In this document: one piece after another, positions 34,324 to 43,551 of the stretch
How positions within the stretch are numbered: position 1 is the stretch's first letter
How the letters are laid out: each line of letters opens with the position of its first letter
Source: Inquilinus sp052113205
Lineage (GTDB): Bacteria; Pseudomonadota; Alphaproteobacteria; DSM-16000; Inquilinaceae
Reading direction: 5' to 3'
Length of the DNA: 64,000 bases
Assembly (NCBI RefSeq): GCF_052113205.1
Contig: NZ_JBFRCU010000012.1
Span: forward strand, 57,433-121,432
Program-made: the position numbers and the translations under genes
The notes under the pieces: generated by a model
What the model saw: the letters and a program-made list of their open reading frames with translations, nothing else
Databases searched by the model: none
Told to the model about the DNA's origin: nothing

Positions 34324-35448
34324 ATGACCGACCTCGCGACCGTCGCGCCCGCCGGCCAGCTCGCCGTCGCCTCCCAATGGCAGCTGATCTGGTGGGCCTT
34401 CCGCCGCCACCGGCTGGCCATGGCCTCGCTGGTGATCGTCATCATCCTCTACGTGATCGCCGCGGTGCCCGGCTTCTTCGCGATCAACGACCCGAGCCAG
34501 CAGAACGCCCGCGCCGCCTTCCACCCGCCGCAGGCGATCCATCTGTTCGACCGGGGCGAGGATGGCGGCCTGCAGGTCGGCCTCTACCTCCACCCGCACA
34601 AGCTGACCCGCGACCCGGAGACGCTCGCCGCCGTCTATAAGGAGGACTCGACCCGGAAGGTCGCGATCTCGGTGTTCGGCCGCGGCTACGAATATTCAGT
34701 GCTCGGCCTGTTCACCACCGACATCCACCTCCTGGCCTCGGCCGACCCGAAGCAGCCGCTGTTCCTGTTCGGCACCGACCGGCTGGGCCGCTGCGTCTGG
34801 AGCCGGATCATGCAGGGCGCCCAGATCTCGCTGTCGGTCGGCCTGGTCGGCGTGTTCCTGTCGCTCGCCATCGGCCTCGTCCTCGGCGGCATCTCGGGCT
34901 ATTACGGCGGCAAGCCGGATTTCGTGATCCAGCGGGTGATCGAATTCGTCCTGGCCCTGCCCACCATCCCGATCTGGCTGGCCATGGCCGCCGCCCTGCC
35001 GCAGGACTGGCCGGCGATCACCCAGTATTTCATGATCACGGTGATCCTCTCCCTGACCGGCTGGGCCCAGCTGGCCCGCGTCGTGCGGGGCCGCTTCCTG
35101 TCGCTGCGGACCGAGGAGTTCGTCACCGCCGCCCGGCTCGACGGCTGCGGCGAGGGGCGGATCATCTTCCGGCACATGATGCCGAGCTTCCTCAGCCACA
35201 TCATCGCCTCGGTGACGCTGGCGATTCCGGCGATGATCCTGGCCGAGACGGCGCTGTCCTTCCTCGGCCTCGGGCTGCAGCCGCCGACCATCTCCTGGGG
35301 CGTGCTGCTGCGCGAGGCGCAGAACATCCGGTCGATCGCGACCGCACCCTGGCTGTTCGCGCCCGGCGCCTTCGTCGTCGTCGCGGTGATGGCGCTCAAC
35401 CTGCTCGGCGACGGCCTGCGCGACGCGGCCGACCCCTACAACAAGTGA
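34324..35448 (+). CDS. ABC importer permease (peptide/opine class, DppC-like)
   Basis: Second permease, 374 residues. It has an N-terminal helix (about 38-60), an extended periplasmic insert (about 60-135) ending in LFGTDRLGRCVWSRIMQGAQ, and the EAA motif FVTAARLDGCGEGRIIFRHMMPS near 260-282. The insert makes it longer than a standard DppC and is common in large-substrate importers. It ends 15 bases before the ATPase start. Confidence 0.93.
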   Translation: MTDLATVAPAGQLAVASQWQLIWWAFRRHRLAMASLVIVIILYVIAAVPGFFAINDPSQQNARAAFHPPQAIHLFDRGEDGGLQVGLYLHPHKLTRDPETLAAVYKEDSTRKVAISVFGRGYEYSVLGLFTTDIHLLASADPKQPLFLFGTDRLGRCVWSRIMQGAQISLSVGLVGVFLSLAIGLVLGGISGYYGGKPDFVIQRVIEFVLALPTIPIWLAMAAALPQDWPAITQYFMITVILSLTGWAQLARVVRGRFLSLRTEEFVTAARLDGCGEGRIIFRHMMPSFLSHIIASVTLAIPAMILAETALSFLGLGLQPPTISWGVLLREAQNIRSIATAPWLFAPGAFVVVAVMALNLLGDGLRDAADPYNK

Positions 35449-35462
35449 CGGCGGAGAGCCCG

Positions 35463-37205
35463 ATGACGAACCCTCCCGCCGCCCCGGTGCCATTCCCCGG
35501 CCGTCCGAAGCCGGTCCTGGCGGTGCGCGACCTGGTGACCCATTTCCCGACCCGCGCCGGGCTGGTCAAAGCGGTCGATGGCGTCTCCTTCACGGTCGAG
35601 CGCGGCAAGACGCTGTGCGTCGTCGGCGAGAGCGGCTCGGGCAAGAGTGTCACCGCCCGCTCGATCCTGCAGATCGTCGACTCGCCGGGGCGCATCGTGT
35701 CCGGCGAGATGGTGCTGAACCGGGCCGACGGCAGCAGCGTCGACCTCGCCAAGCTGCACCCGCGCAGCCGAGCGATCCGCCGGGTGCGTGGCCGCGAGAT
35801 CGCGATGATCTTCCAGGAGCCGATGTCGTCGCTGTCGCCGATCCACACGGTCGGCGACCAGATCATGGAGGTGCTGCGCCTGCATCTCGGCATGAGCAAG
35901 GCCGCAGCCCGGGCGCGGACGATCGAGCTGTTGAAGCAGGTCGAGATCCCACGGCCGGAGCGGGCGATCGACCGCTATACCTTCGAGTTCTCCGGCGGCA
36001 TGCGCCAGCGCGCCATGATCGCCATGGCGCTGGCCTGCAACCCGCAGCTGCTGATCGCCGATGAGCCGACGACGGCGCTGGACGTCACCACCCAGGCCGA
36101 GATCCTCGACCTGATCAAGCGGCTGCAGGCCGAATTCGGCATGGCGGTGCTGTTCATCACCCATGACATGGGCGTGGTGGCCGAGATCGCCGACGACGTG
36201 CTGGTGATGTATCACGGAAGGGTGATGGAGCACGGTCCGGCCGACCGCATCTTCCACGCGCCGGAAGACCCCTACACCAAGATGCTGATCGGCTCGGTCC
36301 TCAAGCTCGAGGACAAGGCCGAGATCCGCCTCCGACGCCCCACACTGCCGGCCGACCGCCCGCCGGTGATCGAGGTCGAGGGGCTTCGGATGCAGTTCGG
36401 CACCGGCAGCGCCGCCTTCGCCGCCGTCGACGGCGTGTCGCTGCAGGTGAGGGCGGGGGAGACGCTCGGCATCGTCGGCGAATCCGGCTCCGGCAAGACC
36501 ACGATGGGGCGCTGCCTGCTGCGGGTCTACGACCCGACCGGCGGGTCCATCCGCTACCGCCGCGCCGACGGCGCCGTGGTGGATTTGGCGAAAGCCGACA
36601 AGCCGACGCTCCTGGCTTGTCGGCGCGAGATCCGGATGATCTTCCAGGACCCGGTCTCCTCGCTCAACCCGCGCATGACGGTGGCCCAGGTGATCGGTGA
36701 GCCGCTGCTGGTCAACGGCATCGCCAGGGGCAAGGATCTGGACGAGCGCGTCGCCGGGCTGATGCGCCAGGTCGGCCTCGAACCCGCCTGGCGCGAGCGC
36801 TACCCGCACGCCTTCTCCGGCGGCCAGCGCCAGCGCATCGGCATCGCCCGGGCCATCGCGCTGAACCCCCGCGTCATCGTCGCCGACGAGGCGACCTCGG
36901 CGCTCGACGTCTCGCTGCGCTTCCAGGTGCTGGACCTGCTGCTGAAGCTGCAGGACGACCTCGACCTCGCCATCATCTTCATCAGCCACGACATCGGCGT
37001 GATCCGCTACATGTGCGACCGAGTCGGCGTGATGTATCGCGGCCGGCTGGTCGAGATCGGCCAGGCCGACGAGGTCTGCGAGGCGCCGGTCCACGACTAC
37101 ACAAAGGCGCTGATCTCCGCCGTACCGCGGCCCGATCCGCGCCGCCGGGGCATTCACAACCGCACCCGCTACATCGAACCCTCCGAGCGGAGCGTCGCGC
37201 TATGA
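35463..37205 (+). CDS. Fused double ATP-binding protein of the ABC importer
   Basis: The 580-residue protein carries two complete nucleotide-binding domains, equivalent to DppD and DppF fused. Domain 1 has GESGSGKSVTARS and FSGGMRQRAMIA plus the LIADEPTTALDV Walker B. Domain 2 has GESGSGKTTMGRC, FSGGQRQRIGIA and VADEATSALDV. ATG at 35463 has GGAGAG upstream, preferred to the GTG at 35445. Its stop overlaps the next start (ATGA). Confidence 0.95.
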   Translation: MTNPPAAPVPFPGRPKPVLAVRDLVTHFPTRAGLVKAVDGVSFTVERGKTLCVVGESGSGKSVTARSILQIVDSPGRIVSGEMVLNRADGSSVDLAKLHPRSRAIRRVRGREIAMIFQEPMSSLSPIHTVGDQIMEVLRLHLGMSKAAARARTIELLKQVEIPRPERAIDRYTFEFSGGMRQRAMIAMALACNPQLLIADEPTTALDVTTQAEILDLIKRLQAEFGMAVLFITHDMGVVAEIADDVLVMYHGRVMEHGPADRIFHAPEDPYTKMLIGSVLKLEDKAEIRLRRPTLPADRPPVIEVEGLRMQFGTGSAAFAAVDGVSLQVRAGETLGIVGESGSGKTTMGRCLLRVYDPTGGSIRYRRADGAVVDLAKADKPTLLACRREIRMIFQDPVSSLNPRMTVAQVIGEPLLVNGIARGKDLDERVAGLMRQVGLEPAWRERYPHAFSGGQRQRIGIARAIALNPRVIVADEATSALDVSLRFQVLDLLLKLQDDLDLAIIFISHDIGVIRYMCDRVGVMYRGRLVEIGQADEVCEAPVHDYTKALISAVPRPDPRRRGIHNRTRYIEPSERSVAL

Positions 37206-38422
37206 AGATCACCGACATCCGGACCTTCCTGATGCAGGCCGGCCCGCCGGACCCCGACAAATGGGCGACGGACGGCCGGACCAACCATGCGGCGATCGCG
37301 GAGGGCAAGCTCGGCGGCTTCCGCAACTGGCTGTTCGTCAAGGTCTACACCGATGCCGGCATCGTCGGCATCGGCGAATGCTCCGGCTGGCCGCGGGTGA
37401 TCGAGACCGCGGTGCAGGACCTGAAGGGCCTCCTGATCGGCGAGGACCCGACGCATATCGAGCGGCTGTGGCAGAAGATGCAGGTCGCGACGATGGGGCA
37501 CGGCATGCTCGGCACGGTCGGTGCCGGGGCCATGACCGGCATCGACGTCGCGCTGTGGGACATCAAGGGCAAGGCGCTCGGCGTCCCGGTGTGGAACCTG
37601 CTCGGCGGCAAGATGCGCGACCGGATCCCGATCTACTCCCACGCCAACACGGCCGAGGCGGCGCTGGCGGTGAAGAGCCACGGCATCCGCACCATCAAAT
37701 GTGGCGGCGTCGCCGACCCGGTGCGCAAGGTGGCGACGCTGCGCGAGGCGGTGGGCGACGAGGTCGACATCGCCATCGACCTGCACGGCCCGCCCTGGCT
37801 GACCCCGGCCGACGCGGCCCGGCTGGCGCGGGCGCTGGAACCCTACGACCTGCTGTGGATCGAGGACCCGATCGCGCCGGACAACCTGGACGGCTACAAG
37901 CGCATCCGCGACGCCGCCCATGTGCCGCTGGCGGCGGGCGAGCGCATGGCGACGATCTTCGGCGAGCGCGAGCTGATCGAGCACGATCTGGTCGACGTGA
38001 TCCAGCCCGACACCGGCCGGGCCGGCGGCCTGACCCAGATGCGGAAGATCGCGGCGATGGCGGAGGCGCACCACATCATGATGGCGCCGCATTCCGGCTC
38101 GCTCGGCCCGGTCGCGGAGTACTCGGCGCTGCACCTGCTGGCCGCGATCCCGAACGGGCTGATCCTGGAGCGGCTCGACGCCGACTGGCCGGGCCGGGCC
38201 CGGACCGTGGTGCCGCATCCGGTGCAGGAAGGCGGCTCGATCGCCGTGCCCGACGCGCCGGGCCTGGGCTGCGACATCGACGAGGACTTCGTCGCGCGCT
38301 TTCCCAGCGAGCGCAACGTCGCCGTGCCCGGCTCCGACCGGTCCTACGCGCCGGGCACCCACCAGGAGCACGTCTATGTCCAGACCCGGCTCCGGCGGGC
38401 GCCCTACTTCAACGGGCGCTGA
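37202..38422 (+). CDS. Enolase-superfamily sugar-acid dehydratase (mandelate racemase type)
   Basis: Mg-dependent enzyme of 406 residues, probably an aldonate/aldarate dehydratase. Visible residues fall on mandelate racemase positions: K166 in RTIKCGG, metal ligands D193 (AIDLHG), E221 (WIEDPI) and E247 (AAGERM), and H297 (APHSG). The N-terminal capping domain runs to about 125. ATG at 37202 overlaps the ATPase stop. Being the last gene of the importer operon, it likely acts on the imported compound. The exact substrate cannot be read from the sequence. Confidence 0.88.
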   Translation: MKITDIRTFLMQAGPPDPDKWATDGRTNHAAIAEGKLGGFRNWLFVKVYTDAGIVGIGECSGWPRVIETAVQDLKGLLIGEDPTHIERLWQKMQVATMGHGMLGTVGAGAMTGIDVALWDIKGKALGVPVWNLLGGKMRDRIPIYSHANTAEAALAVKSHGIRTIKCGGVADPVRKVATLREAVGDEVDIAIDLHGPPWLTPADAARLARALEPYDLLWIEDPIAPDNLDGYKRIRDAAHVPLAAGERMATIFGERELIEHDLVDVIQPDTGRAGGLTQMRKIAAMAEAHHIMMAPHSGSLGPVAEYSALHLLAAIPNGLILERLDADWPGRARTVVPHPVQEGGSIAVPDAPGLGCDIDEDFVARFPSERNVAVPGSDRSYAPGTHQEHVYVQTRLRRAPYFNGR

Positions 38423-38452
38423 GGCGGCGGCGATCTCGGCGGAAACAGACGC

Positions 38453-39250
38453 TCAGGGGAGCGGCTGAAGCGCTTGTGCGAAGCCGCCGAGATGGCGGCA
38501 GGTGAGGGCGGCGGCCTGCCGCGCGGCCTCCAGGCAGGCGCCCAGGCTGCCGCCCGCCAGATGCGCGTCGATGAAGGCGGCGATGAAGGTGTCGCCCGCG
38601 CCGGTGGTGTCGACCACCTCGACCGGGGCCGCATCGGCCTCGACCATCGCCGCGCCGTCCGCGGCGACGCTGCCCCGGGCGCCGCAGGTCACCACCGCGA
38701 TCCGGGCGCCCTGATCCAGGAACTCCCGGGCCAGCAGTCGGGCGCGGGCCCGGTCCTCGCCGGCCGAGCCGAAGGCGATCGCGAGCCCGTGGGCGCCGGG
38801 ATTGACGGCAAGGTCCTGCGAGACCGAGACGCCCGCGGCGGCAAGCTCACGTCGCAACGCGCCGCTATCGTCCAGCCAGCCGAGATGGACATGGCGCATG
38901 CCGCGCAGCCGCGCCCGGTCGGCTTCCGGCGGCCGGTATCCGGCGCAGGCGCCGAAATCCTCGAAGGCGATGATCCGGTCGCCCGCCGCGTCGATGTCGA
39001 GATCGGTCACGGCGGTGCGGCACGGCCGCAGCAGGACCGGGCTGGTGTCGACCTCGCAGGCGGCCAGGCACGCCAGCACCCGGCGGCCGTCCTGGTCTTC
39101 GCCGACGGCGCCGAAATACCCGACCCGGCGGCCCAGCCGGCGCAGATGCACGGCCACGTTCACCGCATTGCCGCCGACCGCCGATTGCCGGGCCGGCAGG
39201 TATCGGTCGATGCAGTTGTCGCCGACCGTCGCGATCTCGAATCCGCTCAT
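38453..39250 (-). CDS. PfkB-family kinase, fructoselysine 6-kinase (FrlD) type
   Basis: Sugar kinase of 265 residues. It has the N-terminal TVGDNCIDRYLP and GGNAVNVAVHLRRLG pattern characteristic of FrlD, and the PfkB signature DTTGAGDTFIAAF near 213-225 with its catalytic aspartate. FrlD phosphorylates fructosamines (Amadori products) at C6. It lies 39 bases downstream of the SIS deglycase-like gene on the same strand, the pairing used in fructosamine catabolism. Confidence 0.82.
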   Translation of the reverse strand: MSGFEIATVGDNCIDRYLPARQSAVGGNAVNVAVHLRRLGRRVGYFGAVGEDQDGRRVLACLAACEVDTSPVLLRPCRTAVTDLDIDAAGDRIIAFEDFGACAGYRPPEADRARLRGMRHVHLGWLDDSGALRRELAAAGVSVSQDLAVNPGAHGLAIAFGSAGEDRARARLLAREFLDQGARIAVVTCGARGSVAADGAAMVEADAAPVEVVDTTGAGDTFIAAFIDAHLAGGSLGACLEAARQAAALTCRHLGGFAQALQPLP

Positions 39251-39289
39251 GCCGCTCCTTGATCGTCCCGCTTTGGCGGCATCATGCCC

Positions 39290-40303
39290 TCAATAGGCGA
39301 CCCGCTTGTAGTAGCGCCGGGTTGTGAGCGGATGGTCGGTCAGCACCTCGAGATGGGCGCTGACCCGCTCCAGGGCGGCGGCCAGCAGAACGGGTGAGAT
39401 CAGCGCCCGGACCTCCGGAGACAGGCCCGGCAGCGCGAACCGGGCGGTGTCCAGCACCAGCAGCCTGTCGGTGTATTGCCGGGCGAAGCGCTCGACCCGC
39501 TCGGCCAGCGGGCGATGCTCGTCCTCGCCCTTGAGCAGGACGACGCTGACGCCCGGCTCCACCAGCTCCAGCGTGCCGTGGAAGAAGTCCGACGCATGCA
39601 CCGGCCGGGTCCGGATCCATTGCATCTCTTCCAGGATGCACATGCCGTAATAGAAGGCCTGCGGCCAGGCCGAGCCCGCTGCCGTGACGATGTGATAGGG
39701 CGTTGCCGCGAGGGCCCGGGCGAAGGCCTCCGCCTCCGGCTCGAAGTCCCGTTTCAGGCCGACCAGCAGTTCCGGCAAGCGGCCGAGCTCGGCGATGGTC
39801 GCGGCTCGGTCGGGGCCTTCGCCGCGATGCTCCAGGATCGACAGGGCCACGAACAGCGACTGCAGGTAGAAGGATTCGCAGGAGGTGTCGTCCTCGGCGA
39901 AGTTGACGATCGCATGGTCGGCCTGCTGGGCCAGCGGCGTGCCGCCGTGCCCGACCAGCGCCAGCACCGTCGCCCCGCGTGCCTTGCAGAAGGCCAGCGC
40001 CTCGACGCTCTCGGCCGTCGTGCCGGACAGCGAGGGGATGACGACGATCGACTTCGGCCCGAGATGCCTCGATCCGGCCAGCACCAGCTCGGCCGAGGAG
40101 TCCGCGAACACCGGGAAGGTGGAGCGGCGCTGCAGCAGCTGCAGGGCCGGCTGCATCAGGATGGCGGCGCCGCCGGTGCCCAGGAAGAACAGGTTCTCAG
40201 CCCCGGCCCGGAGGCAGGCCTGGATCGCGGCGTGGATCTGCTCCGCCGTCGCCGTCGCGCCCGACTGGATCCGGATGTATCGCTGCTCATCGAAATTCAG
40301 CAT
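39290..40303 (-). CDS. SIS-domain fructosamine-6-phosphate deglycase (FrlB-like)
   Basis: The 337-residue protein has two SIS domains (FFLGTGGAAILMQPALQLL near 45-63, IPSLSGTTAESVEAL, then HIVTAAGSAWPQAFYYG). The C-terminal segment FFHGTLELVEPGVSVVLLKG and the ending DHPLTTRRYYKRVAY follow E. coli FrlB closely. FrlB splits fructoselysine 6-phosphate to glucose 6-phosphate plus lysine. ATG at 40303 has AGAGGC eight bases upstream; the frame to 40372 runs into the operator and is not used. Confidence 0.84.
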   Translation of the reverse strand: MLNFDEQRYIRIQSGATATAEQIHAAIQACLRAGAENLFFLGTGGAAILMQPALQLLQRRSTFPVFADSSAELVLAGSRHLGPKSIVVIPSLSGTTAESVEALAFCKARGATVLALVGHGGTPLAQQADHAIVNFAEDDTSCESFYLQSLFVALSILEHRGEGPDRAATIAELGRLPELLVGLKRDFEPEAEAFARALAATPYHIVTAAGSAWPQAFYYGMCILEEMQWIRTRPVHASDFFHGTLELVEPGVSVVLLKGEDEHRPLAERVERFARQYTDRLLVLDTARFALPGLSPEVRALISPVLLAAALERVSAHLEVLTDHPLTTRRYYKRVAY

Positions 40304-40362
40304 CGCAATCGCCTCTCGGCTGGCTGAGGTGGTCGGTCTGTCTGTCGTAACAGCACGCGAGA

Positions 40363-40440
40363 TGTCAGACAACCGGACTCTGCAGAAAACTTGTTGGTCA
40401 GGCTTGACGTGTGCCGCGTCTCTCTCGATGTTGTCTGACG
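40363..40440. promoter_or_regulatory. Paired operators TGTCAGACAAC / GTTGTCTGACG
   Basis: TGTCAGACAAC at 40363-40373 recurs inverted as GTTGTCTGACG at 40430-40440, matching at 10 of 11 positions. They sit in the divergent gap between the deglycase gene and the UTRA regulator gene. A third GTCAGACA lies at 41260-41267 upstream of the binding-protein gene. They are strong candidates for binding by the adjacent GntR regulator. Confidence 0.6.
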
Positions 40441-40482
40441 GCCGCAGCGCCGGCTGCTGCAGATCGGCTGAGGAGGGCGTTC

Positions 40483-41214
40483 ATGGCCACCGCGCTTCGG
40501 GACGAGCGAGCGCTGAGCGTCCGGCTCCGGGACGAGATTACCGCCCTGATCGACCGCGGCCAGCTACAGCCCGGCGACAAGCTGCCGACCGAGGCGGAGC
40601 TGACCGAACGCTTCCGGATCTCCCGGCCAGCGCTGCGCGAGGCGCTGAAATTGCTGGAACAGGAAGGGATGGTCTCGGTCGTTCATGGCCGGGGGCGTTT
40701 CGTCTCCGCCGCCGCGGCGGTGCGGGTGAAGCGCCCGATCACCTGTTTCGAGAGCGCGACCGACATGGTCCGGCACTTCGGCTACACGCCGGAGAACAAG
40801 GTTCTGGACCTGTCCGAAATCGGCGCGGACCAGGAGACGGCCGCAGCCCTCGGGATCCCCAAGGGCGCACCGGTTGTCAGACTGGAGCGGCTGCGACTGC
40901 AGGGCGGCTCGGCGATCATCTACTCGGTCGACCTGGTGCCGCGGCCCATCCTGCCGGCCGACCTCACGGCTCTGGACTGGGGCGGGTCGCTGTGCGATCT
41001 CCTCGACCGCTGCGGCCACCGGCCACGCGCCTCCGCCGCCACCGCTTCCGCCGGCTTTCTGCCGCAGGATATTGTCGATTCACACAATCTTGCGGATTTC
41101 GGACCGGCCTTTCTGATTTCGGAGATCTGCTATTCGGCGTCCGGCCGCCCGGTCCTCTACGCGCATGACTATCACCGCGGCAGCGCCTTCTCGTTCAGCT
41201 TCGCGCGCAAATAG
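40483..41214 (+). CDS. GntR-family regulator with UTRA domain (FrlR-like)
   Basis: Regulator of 243 residues with a GntR winged helix (about 10-75; LPTEAELTERFRISRPALREALKLLEQEGMV) and a UTRA ligand domain (about 95-238) that usually binds a phosphorylated sugar. ATG at 40483 has AGGAGGG five bases upstream; the longer frame is ignored. It is divergent from the fructosamine genes and is followed by the amino-acid importer operon, both of which carry GTCAGACA sites. Confidence 0.9.
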   Translation: MATALRDERALSVRLRDEITALIDRGQLQPGDKLPTEAELTERFRISRPALREALKLLEQEGMVSVVHGRGRFVSAAAAVRVKRPITCFESATDMVRHFGYTPENKVLDLSEIGADQETAAALGIPKGAPVVRLERLRLQGGSAIIYSVDLVPRPILPADLTALDWGGSLCDLLDRCGHRPRASAATASAGFLPQDIVDSHNLADFGPAFLISEICYSASGRPVLYAHDYHRGSAFSFSFARK

Positions 41215-41259
41215 CGGTCGGCCCGCCGCAATGATTCCGCGGCACCCGACTTGTCAGTC

Positions 41260-41275
41260 GTCAGACACTGTGTCT
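41260..41275. promoter_or_regulatory. GTCAGACA site overlapping AGACAC-T-GTGTCT palindrome
   Basis: GTCAGACA at 41260-41267 repeats the motif of the divergent operator 820 bases upstream, and overlaps a perfect 6-bp-arm palindrome at 41263-41275. It lies about 40 bases before the binding-protein start, a suitable operator position. Confidence 0.5.
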
Positions 41276-41313
41276 ATGCTCGGCGAAGCATAAAACCAAC
41301 ATAAGGGGAGAGC

Positions 41314-42162
41314 ATGTTCGGGAAAATTCTGTCGGCCGCTGCCGCCGTCGCGGTGCTGGCCCTCGCAGTGTCGCCGGCCCAGGCGGGCCAGACGCTGGAC
41401 CGGGTGATGTCGACCAAGGTGCTGAACGTCGCCACCAACGCGAACTGGCCGCCGCAGGGGTTTCTGAACGACGCCAACGAGCTCGACGGCTTCGACATCG
41501 ACATGGCGAAGGAGATCGCCAAGCGCCTGGGTGTCGAAGTCAAGTTCGACACGCCGGAATGGCAGGTGATGACCGGTGGTCGATGGCAGGGGCGCTGGGA
41601 CGTTGCGGTGGGCTCGATCACGCCGACCAAGCCACGGTCCCAGGTGCTCGATTTTCCGGCAATCTACTACTTCAGCCCATACGTCTTCGTGGTGCACAAG
41701 GACTCGAAGGCCACCAAGCGCTCGGATTTGAACGGCAAGGTGATCGGCGTCGAGACCTCGACCACGTCGGAGGACTACATCAACCGGCGGCTGCAGATCG
41801 ACGCGCCCGACGTGCCGGCCTTCACCTATGACGTCGAGCCGGGCGAGGTCCGCACCTATCCGGGGTCGATCGAACCCTTCGACGACCTGCGCCTCGGCGA
41901 CGGCATGCGGATCGACGCCATCGTGGCGCCGGAGCAGACGGCGCTCGGCGCGATCAAGAACGGCTATCCGGTCAAGGTGCTGCCGGGCGACTACGCCTTC
42001 TTCGAGCCGCTGGTCGTGGTCGCCGACAAGGGCGATGCGGAGTGGGACGCCAAGCTCAAGGAGGTTATCGGCGCGATGCGCGCGGACGGCACCATCTCGA
42101 AATTTTCCCAGAAGTGGTATGGCCGCGACTACAGCCAGATGATGGTCTCGACAGCGAAGTGA
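41314..42162 (+). CDS. Amino-acid ABC importer binding protein (SBP_bac_3)
   Basis: Secreted binding protein of 282 residues with a Sec signal peptide (about 1-24, cleavage after AQA). The family 3 fold shows VLNVATNANWPPQGFL, LDGFDIDMAKEIAKRLGVEV and WDVAVGSITPTKPRSQVLDF. ATG at 41314 has AAGGGGAG upstream. Context suggests it captures an amino-acid-type ligand, possibly a fructosyl amino acid; that is inference from the neighbouring fructosamine genes and the shared operator motif. Confidence 0.92.
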   Translation: MFGKILSAAAAVAVLALAVSPAQAGQTLDRVMSTKVLNVATNANWPPQGFLNDANELDGFDIDMAKEIAKRLGVEVKFDTPEWQVMTGGRWQGRWDVAVGSITPTKPRSQVLDFPAIYYFSPYVFVVHKDSKATKRSDLNGKVIGVETSTTSEDYINRRLQIDAPDVPAFTYDVEPGEVRTYPGSIEPFDDLRLGDGMRIDAIVAPEQTALGAIKNGYPVKVLPGDYAFFEPLVVVADKGDAEWDAKLKEVIGAMRADGTISKFSQKWYGRDYSQMMVSTAK

Positions 42163-42181
42163 CGTCCGGTCACCCGTTGCC

Positions 42182-42206
42182 GGCGCGGCCGTTCGGCGGC
42201 CGCGCC
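42182..42206 (+). terminator. Hairpin downstream of the binding-protein gene
   Basis: A perfect 10-bp stem (GGCGCGGCCG and CGGCCGCGCC) with a 5-base loop lies 20 bases after the binding-protein stop and 26 bases before the oxidase start. No T-run. It probably makes the binding protein more abundant than the downstream products. Confidence 0.55.
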
Positions 42207-42232
42207 TCGTGACAGCCGTCCCCGGAGACTCC

Positions 42233-43519
42233 ATGCCGGCCTCTTACACCGACACGTATTACAGCCGCACGCTGGCTGCCGATGAACGATTCCCGCCCCT
42301 GGCTGGCAGGCTGAGCGCCGATGCCTGCGTCGTCGGCGGCGGCCTCGCCGGCATCACCGCGGCGCTGGAGCTGGCGCGGCGCGGCCGGCAGGTCGTGCTG
42401 CTGGAGGGGCGCCGCATCGCCTGGGGCGCATCCGGCCGCAACGGCGGCTTCGTGTCGCCCGGATACGCCACCGGCCTCGGCGCGATCGAGAAACTGGCCG
42501 GCCGCGACGCCGCCGCTTCCCTGTACCGCCTGTCGGTCGAAGGCGTGCGCATCGTCGCCGACAACATCCGCGATCTCGATATCGCCGAGGCGGGACCCGT
42601 CCCCGGCATTCTCGCCGCGATCCGCTACGACGGCGCCGCGGGCCTGCAGGCCTATCGCGACCGGATGGAGCGCGATTTCGCCCGCCCGCTGCGCTTCATG
42701 CCGCGCGAGGAGGTCCGGTCGCTCCTCCTGTCCGCGAAATACCATCAGGCGCTCTACGACGCCGACTCCTTCCACTTCCATCCGCTGAACTACGCCCGTG
42801 CCCTGGTCCGCGAGCTGCAGCGGCTGGGCGGGGTGGTGCATGAGGACAGCCTTGTCACCGGGGCGGAGCTGGACGGCCCGCGCAAGGTGGTGACCACGGC
42901 CGGCGGGCGGGTCGAATGCGGCGACGTCGTCTTCACCGGCGGCGGCTACACCGATTCCGTCTGCCCGGCGCTGCGCCGGGCCTTCCTGCCCATCGCCACC
43001 TACATCCTCCTGACCGAGCCGATCCGCGACCGCATCGCCGACGCGATCCGGACCAATGCCGGAATCGGCGACGACCGGCGGGCCGGCGATTACTACCGGG
43101 TGGTCGGGGGCGAGCGGATTCTGTGGGGCGGGCGCATCACCACCCGCACCAGCGACCCGCGCGACCTGGCCGAGCGGCTGCGGCGCGAGATGGTGACGAC
43201 CTATCCGCAGCTCGCCGACGTCAAGGTCGAGATCGCCTGGTCAGGGCTGATGTCCTATGCCCGCCACCTGATGCCGCAGATCGGGCGGCTGCAGCCTGGC
43301 GTCTGGTACTGCACCGCCTTCGGCGGCCACGGCATGAACACCACTGCGATCGGCGGCAAGGTCATCGCCGAGGCGATCGTGGGAGACAGTGACCGCTACC
43401 GGCTGTTCGAGCCCTTCGGGCTGGGCTGGAACGGCGGCCCCTTCGGACGGGTAGCGGCCCAGCTGACCTATTGGACCTACCAGGCGATGGACGCCTGGCG
43501 CGAGCGCAAGGCCGCCTGA
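42233..43519 (+). CDS. FAD-dependent amine/amino-acid oxidoreductase (DAO/PuuB-OrdL type)
   Basis: Flavoenzyme of 428 residues. The dinucleotide-binding motif VVGGGLAGITAALELARRG is near 28-46, followed by AWGASGRNGGFVSPG as in PuuB/OrdL oxidases. A C-terminal FGGHGMNTTAIGGKVIAEAI closes the FAD site. It likely oxidises a secondary amine or amino-acid derivative; within this locus an imported fructosyl amine is possible but not demonstrated. ATG at 42233 has GGAG upstream, preferred over GTG at 42209. It lies between binding-protein and permease genes. Confidence 0.88.
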   Translation: MPASYTDTYYSRTLAADERFPPLAGRLSADACVVGGGLAGITAALELARRGRQVVLLEGRRIAWGASGRNGGFVSPGYATGLGAIEKLAGRDAAASLYRLSVEGVRIVADNIRDLDIAEAGPVPGILAAIRYDGAAGLQAYRDRMERDFARPLRFMPREEVRSLLLSAKYHQALYDADSFHFHPLNYARALVRELQRLGGVVHEDSLVTGAELDGPRKVVTTAGGRVECGDVVFTGGGYTDSVCPALRRAFLPIATYILLTEPIRDRIADAIRTNAGIGDDRRAGDYYRVVGGERILWGGRITTRTSDPRDLAERLRREMVTTYPQLADVKVEIAWSGLMSYARHLMPQIGRLQPGVWYCTAFGGHGMNTTAIGGKVIAEAIVGDSDRYRLFEPFGLGWNGGPFGRVAAQLTYWTYQAMDAWRERKAA

Positions 43520-43551
43520 ACGCCGGCCTTCGAGAACGGAGCGGGGAGACG

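Noticed and set aside
42233..43519. Naming the FAD enzyme an amadoriase
   Set aside because: Motifs fit the broad PuuB/OrdL oxidase group; substrate specificity cannot be read from the sequence, only suggested by the neighbouring fructosamine genes.
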